The notes under the pieces were generated by a model. That model ran no database searches and was not told where the DNA came from. It saw only the letters and a program-made list of their open reading frames with translations. From positions 24,463,400 to 24,523,399 of the forward strand of contig NC_088305.1 in the NCBI RefSeq assembly GCF_032854445.1: a DNA stretch of 60,000 nt, in the 5' to 3' direction. Position numbers and translations under genes: made by a program. Below, one piece after another: positions 37,701 to 49,700 of this stretch; positions within the stretch are counted from its first letter, which is position 1, and every line of letters begins with the position of its first letter. The stretch comes from Liolophura sinensis (Eukaryota > Mollusca > Polyplacophora > Chitonida > Chitonidae).

Positions 37701-40700
37701 CCCCCTTGTTCTGAGTTGCATTTATTGTGTTCTGTCGAGTGTGTTTCTTTCTAGTTGATTGTGTTCATGTTCAGACATTTTTTTTGACCGTTTCTTTCAC
37801 AATGTTAGGATTCGATTCACTTTCCATTTCAGCAGCTTGGGATAAAGCAGGCTCAAAATCACCCATACGAAACATGAATTCCTCACTGTCACTCTACTGC
37901 GTGTAGTTAACTTTACCTTTCCCCCCTTGTTCTGAGTTGCATTTATTGTGTTCCTTGTTGTTGCTGTACTGTCGAGTGTGTGTTTTCGTTCCATACATTT
38001 TTCACAAACTGGTCCGGTGAATTACATTTCCCGCACGTTTTTCCTTTAGCAGGTCAGTTTTTACCTCTTTGTCTGTGACCTGAGTAACAATGTCTGAAAC
38101 ATTTGGGACCTTTTGCGTTTCTTTCTAGTTGATTGTGTTCATGTTCAGACATTTTTTTTGACCGTTTCTTTCACAATGTTAGGATTCGATTCACTTTCCA
38201 TTTCAGCAGCTTGGGATAAAGCAGGCTCAAATCCTCTAGCAATATCAGTTAATTTTGCTAGAGTTAAATCTTTTTCCCTCTCTCCGGGAATTTCTCCAGC
38301 TGTGATGAATGGCATTTATTAATTACCTGATTACGGGTTTGTTCCTCTAAATTGTCACCAAACTCACAGTTAAGAGCTTTCTGTTTTAAACGAGTCACAT
38401 ACTGGTCGAGAGCTTCATGTTCGTTTTGAGACATGTGTCTAAAAAAGTGTCTTCCATGGGGCGTCTTGGTTTGCGGGGGTAAAATATGCGTCTAACTTCT
38501 CGGCAGCTGTCTTGTAGGCTAATCAGTTCCGGTATCAGTCCAGGGTGAAAAATTTGTCCTGCACACCCATCCCTGCACAGTGTAGCGGCATACAACGTTT
38601 CTAATTGTTATTTTCAATTCCCTTCCGCGTGACGCACAGTTCAAACGCACGGATCCAACGACGCCAGCGTAATGCACAAGTGGTCGGGTAAACCTTAGGG
38701 TCCAAATCTGGCACCCCAGTAATGTATATGGTTCGTTGCCATGATTTACACAATTATCTCACTTAAAGTCAAAACTCACAGTTAAATAAAGAATTTCCTC
38801 GTCGCCAATGAAGGGAATACTGATATCAACAACAGGATTTAACCAAACTAATCGGAGTGAGTGAGTGAGTGCTTGGGGTTTAACGTCGTTCTCAACAATT
38901 TTTCAGTCATATGACGACGAAGGGAATCATTAGGGTGCATGTACGTGTAATGTGCCTCCTTGTTGCAGGACGGATTTCCACCGCTCTTCTTATTTAGTGC
39001 TGCCTCACTGAGACGACTTACCGAAGGCAAGCAAGCCGCCCCGCCCAAGCCATTATACTGATACGGGTCAACCAGTCGTTGCACTATCCTCTTCATGCTG
39101 AACGCCAAGCGAGGAAGTTACAACTTCCTCTTTTAAAGTCTTAGGTGTGACTCGATCAAGGATTGATCCTGGATCTACCGGTCCCGAAGCGGACGCTCTA
39201 CCGACTGTGCTATCCGGGCCGGTCCCAAACTAATCGGAATAATCACAGACGAAACGAATAGGAATAATGCAATGTATTGTATACTTTTCCAACCTCAATA
39301 CATTAGAGAGTTTTCCAAAAGCATTACTCTTGTACAAATGTCACCAACCTTTGGAATATACGCCAGGAACATTTACTGATTTTTTAAATTTATAATTGGC
39401 AGTGGCATTTTAAATCATGTTTAAGAATGTTTCAGATATAAGACGACAGTAACGTTTATGAGCGTTTGAACCAGGAGAGCGTGGAGAAAAAAAGCCCTGA
39501 AACCCGCAGCCGTTAGCTAGATTCGAACCCTGTGACTTCGATTGATTGCAGACTGCGGAGAGCATGATTTTTTAAAGGAACTAACCAGCTAAGATTTTGA
39601 GGGTCAATCTATGTCAAGATTTTTATGGCTACTTTCTCACAGGCTGGGTAAGGTGGGCGTGAGTGCTTATATGGAATATTTGGAGCTAAGTTACAGCACT
39701 AAACGTTAACATGGTCGCTTAAGGAAAATTCATAAGGGTCTCAGCCCATAATTAACAGTGCCGAAAATCGGCGACGTGTTGTAACAAAGGGAAGTCACTT
39801 CGCAGTCGTAAAAAAGAACAGGTAGGTAAAATACGTACTGCAGTTCTGCTCTTCATCACTTTCGTCCGCACAGTCAGCGATGCTGTCACACACGTACACG
39901 GGCTCCAGGCACATGGCACCCTGGTCACAGCTGTGGTTTGGCGGGTCACACGCTGGGCAGGCTACCCCGTCACAGTCAAAGTGTCCCTGGGTACACGTGC
40001 TTAAATGGTAGCAAAAACGGTTGAGTACAAATAGTGAAAACTTAATTCATGCAGAAGGATAGGTGAAAGATAAATGCAGAGGAGTAAATGATATCAAAGC
40101 CTCATAGAGTGATTCATTAATTGAATACTCGACTGATTACTCCACATAGATCGACAGGCTGATTACTCCACATAGATCGACAGGCTGATTACTCCACATA
40201 GATCGACGGGCTGATTACTCCAGACAGATCGATGAGCTGATTACTCCACATAGATCGACAGGCTGATTACTCCACACAGATCGACGGGCTGATTACTCCA
40301 GACAGATCCATGAGCTGATTACTCCACATAGATCGACAGACTGATTACTCCAGATAGATCGACAGGCTGATTACTCTACATAGATCGACAGGCTGATTAC
40401 TCCAGACAGATCGATGAGATGATTACTCCACATAGATGACGGGCTGATTACTCCACAAAGATCGACAGGCTGATTACTCCACATAGATCGACAGGCTGAT
40501 TACTCCACATAGATCGACAGGCTGATTACTCCACGAAGACCGATGAGCTGATTACTCCACATAGATCGACAGGCTGATTACTCCCCATAGATCGACAGGC
40601 TGATTACTCCACATAGATCGACAGGCTGATTACTCCACACAGATCGACGGGCTGATTACTCCAGACAGATCGATGAGCTGATTACTCCACATAGATCAAC

Positions 40701-43700
40701 AGACTGATTACTCCAGATAGATCGACAGGCTGATTACTCTACATAGATCGACAGGCTGATTACTCCAGACAGATCGATGAGCTGATTACTCCACATAGAT
40801 CGACAGGACTGATTACTCCACAAAGATCGACGGGCTGATTACTCCACATAGATCGACAAGCTGATTACTCCACATAGATCAACAGCTGATTACTCCACAA
40901 AGATCGATGAGCTGATTACTCCACATAGATCCACAGGCTGATTACTCCACATAGATCGACAGGCTGATTACTCCACATAGATCGACGAGGCTGATTACTC
41001 CAGACAGATCGATGAGCTGAGTACTCCCACATAGATCGACAGGCTGATTACTCCACATAGATCGACAGGCTGATTACTCCACATAGATTGACAGGCTGAT
41101 TTCTCCACATAGATCGACAGGTGATTACTCCACATAGATCGACAGGCTGATTACTCCACATAGATCGACAGGCTGATTACTCCACATAGATCAAACAGGC
41201 TGATTACTCCACATAGGATCGACAGACTGATTAGTCCACAAAGATCGACGAGCTGATTACTCCAGACAGATCGATGAGCTGATTACTCCACATAGATCGA
41301 CGCTGATACTCCCCATAATCGACAGACTGATTACTCCACATAGATCGACAGGCTGATTACTCCACATAGATCGACAGGCTGATTACTCCACCATAGATCG
41401 ACTGGCTGATTACTCAGATAGATCGACAGGCTGATTACTCAGATAGATGGACAGGCTGATTACTCCACATAGATCGACAGGCTGATTACTCCACATAGTT
41501 CGACAGAATGATTACTCCACATAGATCGACAGGCTGATTACTCCACATAGATCGACAGACTGATTAGTCCACAAAGATCGACGAGCTGATTACTCCAGAC
41601 AGATCGATGAGCTGATTACTCCACATAGATCGACAGGCTGATTACTCCACATAGATCGACAGGCTGATTACTCCACATAGATCGACAGGCTGATTACTCC
41701 ACATAGATCGACAGGCTGATTAATCCACATAGATCGACAGGCTGATTACTCCACATAGGTTGATAGGCTAATTCATCAGAAGTTAATGAAAATAATGATC
41801 TTGGATGTTCAAACGGAAAAAAATGGATACTGAAGGTATGAATGACCGACAGATAGCCACAGTGGAATCATACTCTGAAGGGTGGATTAATGCTCAGATT
41901 GTATATGCCATTAATCAGTTGACTGTGGGACATGAGAAAAATATGGGCTACCAGTGCTAGGGACGTTGGAGATATAAGAAAGAGAAAACGTGTGCAACCA
42001 GCACGTGGGACGCTGCAGAAATACGGAGAGAGAAAGCGCTCGCAATCAGTACTAGGAACGCTGCAGAAATACGGAAAGAGAAAGCGTTCGCAACCAGTAC
42101 TAGGAACGCTGCAGAAATACGGAAAGAGAAAGCGTTCGCAACCAGTACTAGGAACGCTGCAGAAATACGGAAAGAGAAAGCTTTCGCAACGTGTACTAGA
42201 AATGCTGCAGAGAAGACAACCAATATAAAAAATGTGGCATAGTGTTGTAATGATCTCATGCCCTTTTTGAAATCCCATGATGCAGAGCAAGTACAGACAA
42301 TCACGTTACTGTGCAATCAATCGATTTCCAGTTCCTTTTTGTTGTTCTTACCAGGTCTGGCAGGCCATAAACATGGAAGTACCAGGCGGGTAGCTGACAC
42401 CGTCTCGCACACACGAACAGTTGTTAGCCGGAGCCGCACTGGCCCTCTGTGTTGGGAAAGAGAGGAACAGTATTGGATTAAAACTACTCAGGTTTTGTGA
42501 GATAAAACCCTTGGTGAAACATGTTTGTCTTGTCGAATGGTGAAATGGAACCACGTATCAGTTTAAAACTGTCAACTATGACAAAAATACATGTTATATC
42601 ATCTATGACAAAATGCATGTCAACTAGGACAAAATATATGTCATGTCAACTAAGACAAAATATATGTCATGTCAATTATCACAAAATGCATGCCATGTCA
42701 ACTAGACAAAATATATGTCATGTCAACTAGGACAAAATACATGTCATGTCAACTAGGACAAAATACATGTCTTGTCAATTATGATAAAATACATGTCATA
42801 TCAACTTAGACAAACTACATGTCATGTCAATTATCATAAAATACATGTCATGTCAACTAAGACAAGATACATGTCATGTCAACTATGATAAAATACATAT
42901 CATGCCAACTATCACAAAATACATATCAACTACGAAAAAATACATGTCAACCATGGCAAATTACATGTTATGTCAACTAAGACAAAATACATGTCAACTA
43001 TGTCAAATTACATGTTATGTCAACTAAGACAAAATACACGTCATGTCAACTATGATAAAATACATGTCATGTCATCTCTGACAAAATAAATGTCAGTTGT
43101 GACAAAATGCTTGCCAACTAAATCAAAATACATGTCATCTATGACAAAATACATGTCAACTATGACAAATTACATTTCAACTACCTTAGAGCGGGAAGAA
43201 GTTGGCCGGTGAGGTGACGTTGGCCATATTCCTTTATTAAATGCCTTGAAAATTGTAGTTTTAATCCTCCTGGCTTTTTTAATTCAACTGAGTGTTTCAC
43301 TTGTTAAAAGGAAGCTTCAAGGAATTGTAGACTGGCAGCATATTAGTTGATTTATACCTGGTAAAATTATGAGTGTATCTTAATTAAATCTCACCTTACT
43401 CAATACGATTTCCATCCAGAACACATTTCTATACTTTTTACATGCTAATGCCAGAGATTTAGCAAACACAGTGCCTGTTGAAAGAAGGGTGGCCAACTTG
43501 ACCCCTCATCCTGGGTGAAGTTGGCCATCACTATATTTCACTATATATCCATTATTTATTAGGAAACAAAAAACATTTTTCGTATCGAAAGTAATGCGTC
43601 CGGAGAGACTAATACTGACAGTGGCATAAGTGTAGCAATTGAATCTCAAATGTTGATCATGGAAACATTAGCCAGTTCCACCTCATTTTACGGTATGTCA

Positions 43701-46700
43701 ACTACGGCAAATTACATGTCAACTATAAAGAATTACATGTCAACTATGGCAAATTACATGTCAACTATGGCGCATTTCATTTAACTGGATCACGTTTTGT
43801 CCGGGACAGTAAACAGACGAAAGTAAATCTGAACTGATAAAAATGACATTCATCTGGAACAAACGTGTCTTCGGCCATCTAAGCACTTTTTTTCACGAAA
43901 CTTCCCAAGTTTTTTTGGTTTGCTGAGTAACGTCTTTACGATACTTGTTTTGCAGTTAAGTTGTTTTCTAGAACCTCTCCATGTTGGACTCAAAAATTGT
44001 CCGACTTCGTTGAGCATTTTATCAAACTTAAGTACTATCACCACTGGTATCTCAGAGCCCAGTAAAATTCGATGTACACAAGAAATCAAGACCTAATCCG
44101 ACTCAACTCAACTGGTCGTAAAGAGTTGGTCACAGTCGATGATGGCTTTACGACTTTAGCATACAGGTGGCGACTGATATACAACTCTGCATGGTGAGGT
44201 TGCGTCAATATGTCGTTGACATTTACATGTACACAGATCAAGTTGAGTTGAGTCCTTAGCTCCTGTGTATGCCGAACTTAAAACGTACTTACTCATGTAG
44301 ACATATCCACGGGGGCAGAAACAGCCTTCCACACAGCGCTTGGCGTCACAGTCAGATTCTGGCTCTTCTCCGAGGTTAGCACAGGTCTGCGGACAAAGGG
44401 CGCCACATGCCTGGTAGACAAAGCCTTCATCACACATCATCGCTAGACAGGAAACGTAAGAAAGGGATTATGTAAGACAGATCGGAAGCTAGAAACCACG
44501 TGATCTCCTTAGTACCAGAAGAAAACGGTTCTCCCAAACGTTACTGCATAAGAAAATGTCTGTTTTAGATTTGCTGTCAGCAATCTTGTAACCTTTGAAT
44601 TTGTAAAATTGTCAGCTTTCCAGATAGTCTGAGTATTTCTGCTGAGCTTTCGTGATGTTAGTAAGTTAGGCATTACTGGTCGCTAGCGAAGTGGCAAAAA
44701 TTGACCTTTTCCTCAATGCTTTAACATTGGGCAGCTATTTTGTTTTAGAGACGATAGGGTGGTCCCGTGACCTCCAACTTCTGATTCGTTTTACATATTT
44801 GGCCCAGTGGACCATTGGGGAAGTGATCAGTTGATTGGTGTATTAGCGGATCACTTGAACAACCACTAATAACAGTATAATAGCCGTGAAAGTACAAAAC
44901 ATGCCAAAAACCGAGATATTTTTAACAAAACTGGGCAAAAAAGTTCGAAACTGTCTTCTGCTGGTGGACTAAGCATCCCTCAGGCCTGGTCCTTCTGTAT
45001 TGTTTTAACGTCATTGTATATTAAATGTGATGACAACACTGCATTTTGAGTAATTCAAGACCAGTGACATCTAATAAATTGCAACTACCATCACTGCATT
45101 TTTGGTACCTAGTTCTGCTTAAGCCATAGCGCTATGGGGCGTGTAATTTGCTACTAGTTATTATTAACAGTTAGAATAAAACCGTAAAATAGAAAAATTG
45201 ACAAGACGCCGTATTTCACCAATGACCATTTGCAATGACCGGGACCAATACAGGATTGGTCTCAAATGGTGTGATACGAGAACTGTTCTTTATATAACAT
45301 ACCCGAGAAGCCATTCTGTTCATACCTGTCCACTACACGTTTCACGATTCCGTTTTTAATTTTGCTGCGTTCAGCTCTCTGTATTTTCCGAGTTAGTTCT
45401 GTGTTTAAAACAATTTCTTAGCCTACATATGCGTGTACATGAATCAGGACCCACGGAGAACGTTGGCTTTTTTTCTCGTAGTGACAAAGAAGTTGTGAGG
45501 TTTCCAAATACTTACGGCAAAGGTCGTTAGAGCGCCAGTGAACGACAACTCCATTTTTGTTACAGACCTCGGCAAAGTTGGCTAGAGACTGGCACAGACA
45601 TTCACAATCGCCACCCTGGTCACATCTAAAAAAAAAACAAGGTCAGTGCATGGATAAAAAACGTTGTCAACTAAGTGAAGATCTTAGCCCAAATCTTACA
45701 AGAACAAATGAATTTTTCTGTCAAATGACAACGAGGTGTCCCACCTAGTCACATTCTACTGACACCGGGCCAACCAGTCATGTTTCATTGTTCTAACCTC
45801 TCCGTACTGAGCGCCAACAAAGACTTCAACAAGTACCATTTTTAAATTACCATGACTCAAACCAGGTTTGATCCCGAGTCTCCCGACTTCGAGGCGTATG
45901 TTCTAGCCATATTAAGCCACCGAAGAGGTCGACACTGTACTGCCTTTTTGCCACGTGGGCGTGGAATACAGGTCACATGGTATTGTGATTCCAGTTTCTA
46001 ACTGGCGGGTAATAATTCTTGATTAAAAGTTGATTTATAGAGTTACCGAACACGTCGAAACAAAATGGCTGCGGCTGTCTTGTACGACGGCGGTCAGCAT
46101 TATCAAACGACAAACCTGCATGCGTCCCAGACACAGTTCTTGTAATACATCTCGTAATTCGATACTTTCGCTCTACACAGCTCAAACAGGTGCCCTCTGG
46201 TGATGATGGAACAGCTCTCTCTGGCCCAGGGTTCTCGGATGGCCAGCTTACCCTGGAAACCATAAAACACGTACAAGTTCACAGAGGAACAACTAAATGA
46301 CGATACCCATATACTGAATTCAACTTATGGCCTGGTGTATAACCTGGGAGAGCAGAGATGGCTGAACTTATGGCCTGGTCTATAACTAGTGAGAATAGAG
46401 ATGGCTGAACTTATGGCCTGGTGTATAACTTGGGGTTGCAGAGGAGGCTGAACTTATGGCCTGATGTATAACCTGGGAGAGCAGAGATGGCTGAACTTAT
46501 GGCCTGGTGTATAACTTGGGAGAGCAGAGGTGGCTGAACTTATGGCCTGGTGTATAACTTGTGAGAACAGAGGTGGCTGAACTTATGGCCTGGTGTATAA
46601 CTTGGGGTTGCAGAGGAGGCTGAACTTATGGCCTGATGTATAACCTGGGAGAGCAGAGATGGCTGAACTTATGGCCTGGTGTATAACTTGGGAGAGCAGA

Positions 46701-49700
46701 GGTGGCTGAACTTATGGCCTGGTGTATAACTTGTGAGAACAGAGGTGGCTGAACTTATGGCCTGGTGTATAACTTGGGATTGCAGAGGAGGCTGAACTTA
46801 TGGCCTGGTGTATAACTTGGGGTTGCAGAGGAGGCTGAACTTATGGCCTGATGTATAACCTGGGAGAGCAGAGATGGCTGAACTTATGGCCTGGTGTATA
46901 ACTTGTGAGAACAGAGGTGGCTGAACTTATGGCCTGGTGTATAACTTGGGATTGCAGAGGAGGCTGAACTTATGGCCTGGTGTATAACTTGGGGTTGCAG
47001 AGGAGGCTGAACTTATGGCCTGATGTATAACCTGGGAGAGCAGAGATGGCTGAACTTATGGCCTGGTCTATAACTAGTGAGAATAGAGATGGCTGAACTT
47101 ATGGCCTGGTGTATAACTTGGGGTTGCAGAGGAGGCTGAACTTATGGCCTGATGTATAACCTGGGAGAGCAGAGATGGCTGAACTTATGGCCTGGTGTAT
47201 AACTTGGGAGAGCAGAGGAGGCTGAACTTATGGCCTGGTCTATAACTAGTGAGAATAGAGGTGGCGGAACTTATGGCCAAGTGTATAACTTGGGAGAGCA
47301 GAGATGGCTGAACTCATGGCCTAATGTATAACTTGCGAGAACAAAGGTGGCTGAACTTATGGCCTGGTGCAAAATTTGGGAGAGAAGAAGTGGCTGAGGT
47401 CCAGTAACCCAGGAGCCTCTTACCAATGCGGTCTCTGTAAGTCTATATGTGGGAAGGGAACGTGCGTGGGAAGGGGCCATGCGTGGGAAGGGGCCTTGCG
47501 TGGGAAGGCCGCAACCTGTGCATGGTCGCGAGTTTCCCCCGGGGTCTGCCAGGTTTCAGGTTTCGTCCCATCATAATACTGGCCGCTATTGTATAAGTGA
47601 AATATTCTTGTTGAACTTATGGCTTGGGGCCTCTAACACAAAGCGAACGTAGCCGAAGTTGACGGTAACTACCATGGCAACATATGCTTTTACATGTGTC
47701 GCCATGGTGGTTACAGTCAACTTAAGCTACGATCGCTTTGTGTAAGCGACCTCAGATATATAACATGGGAGAGCAGACGTGTTTGTACCTTTGACCAACC
47801 GTGTTTGTTCGCATGTCTTGTTTCATGACTTACCCCACACGGTTCCAGGTCCGCCGCAAGGTCAAACTGATGGGCGATGTTGGGACAGGAATCCTGCACT
47901 TTCCAGGACTCGCCGAAGGCTACGGGGTCCTCGTCCAGCATGCCGTCTGACCGGATATAGTCGTCGTTGGCATTGTCGTTAAAATTCCCGCACAGTCCGT
48001 TCACTTTTCCCTTCATAGATGGCTGAAGATCAACATACACTCGAGTCCCTGGGACAAACGGAAGAATAATTACGTAGCCCGCAAGACGAATAAAAAAGCA
48101 TCTTATTTTTGCGATGTTACACAGCCGAAATATCACAAAGTAAGCAAAATCACAAACATTGAGACAGCTGAAGGTACCGCTAAGTTATCAGTTTTATCCA
48201 CTCAGGCGTGACCGGTCCCAATAGCGCGGTTGGTAGAGCGTCCGCTTCGGGAACGGTAGATCCAGGGCCAATCCTGTGTCGAGTCTCACCTAAGACTTTA
48301 AATGAGGAAGTTGTAGCTTCCTTGCTTAGCGTTCAGCATGAAGGGGATAGTGCGAAGACTGGTTAACCCGTATTAGTATAATGGCTCGAGCGGGACGGCT
48401 TACTTGCCTTCGGTAAGTCGTCTCAGTGAAGCAGCACTAGATGGGAATCCGTCCTGCAACACAGGAGGCACATTACAGGTACATGCACTCTGAGGACTCC
48501 TTTGTCGTCATATGACTGAAAAATTGTTAGACGTTAAACTCCAAACACTCACTCACTCCATTCAGGCGCATATTATTTCAATAATCAGAGGACGCGCCGG
48601 TTTCCGCTTACGTCAACTGAGCCCTGTTTTGCCTATTAACCATATGTGCGTGGTGTACGAGAGACGTGGCATCATATTTCCGGTAGCTCTAACATGGCGC
48701 ATCCCATGGCCTCGTGTTTCCGGTAGCTCTAACATGGCGCATCCCATGGCCTCGTGTTTCTGGTAGCTCTAACATGGCGCATCCCATGGCCTCGTGTTTC
48801 CGGTAGCTCTAACATGGCGCATCCCATGGCCTTGTGTTTCTGGTAGCTCTAACATGGCGCATCCCATGGCCTTGTGTTTCTGGTAGCTCTAACATGGCGC
48901 ATCCCATGGCCTTGTGTTTCTGGTAGCTCTAACATGGCGCATCCCATGGCCTAGTGTTTCTGGTAGCTCTAAAATGGTGCATCCCATGGCCTCGTGTTTC
49001 CGGAAGCTCTAACATGGCACATCCCATGGCCTCGTAAGAGCTCCTTATTAGAAGTTAATTAACTAAATAAGTACGCTTATATTGCTTGTTGTCTTTTATT
49101 TTAACGTCACTTAGTCTAAACATTAAAGAAGAATTAGTTACCTTCGGTCTTAATGGTGAACATACCGACCACAGACACCTGCGTGTACAGACCAACGTTA
49201 TTGATAATCAGCCCTTCCGACTTGTACCTTGTCGCGTAAGCAACACCGTTCACAGTGACGTCCTTTCCCCGCACCACGTGGATCAACACGGACGATACTA
49301 TGTATTTAATTCAAAAAGACAGAATGAAAACAAATAATAATTATCCTATAAAAAGATAGAATGAGCAATCAACCATCATTTTAATATACATGTTAAATGT
49401 TAGACGAGATTCAGTCTAGAGATTTATTTGTTTGACACAAAATGCATTAGTTTGTTTTTATTATTTAGTCAATTGTTTAAAGTCAAACTTAAGAAGATGT
49501 CATTAATAGGGGTCAGTTTTAGGGTTAGAGAAAACCGCAGTTCCCGAGAAAAACCATTGACATTTGGCAAGTAAATGACTGTATTTTCCCAAGCTGCCAA
49601 GCCCACAATGTTATTCAGCCAATATAAAAAATGAGAGTCAGATTTTCAATAGTGGTTAGGCCAAAAATTATTTGACCTACAAACCGATTTGACGACAAAC

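Larger units (their letters stand above)
36017..39343 (-). mobile_element. Decayed Ty3/gypsy-type LTR retrotransposon
   Basis: Two LTRs of about 153-155 bp bound it: 36017-36171 (3') and 38809-39343 (5', interrupted by a SINE). Shared LTR text includes atcaacaacaggatttaacc and cattagagagtt..cttgtacaaatgtca. Next to the 5' LTR the minus strand reads TTGGCGACGAGG, a primer-binding-site motif I recall from animal gypsy elements. Before the 3' LTR it reads AAGGAGGGATGT, a polypurine tract. Between them are broken gag-like frames. No intact pol was seen, so the element is short and deleted. It lies in the intron between LDLa exons 13 and 14. Confidence 0.75.

Noticed and set aside
40125-41770. CRISPR-like array
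   Set aside because: Units are contiguous 26-bp tandem copies with no unique spacers, and the context is an animal intron.
41932-42228. Plus-strand Lys/Arg-rich open frame of 98 codons
   Set aside because: It is the 48-bp minisatellite, whose length is a multiple of 3.
43187-43233. 47-nt candidate for the missing TIL exon
   Set aside because: The phase would fit, but it has no Cys, and related ttggccat text recurs nearby at about 43490-43530, so it looks like repeat-derived sequence.
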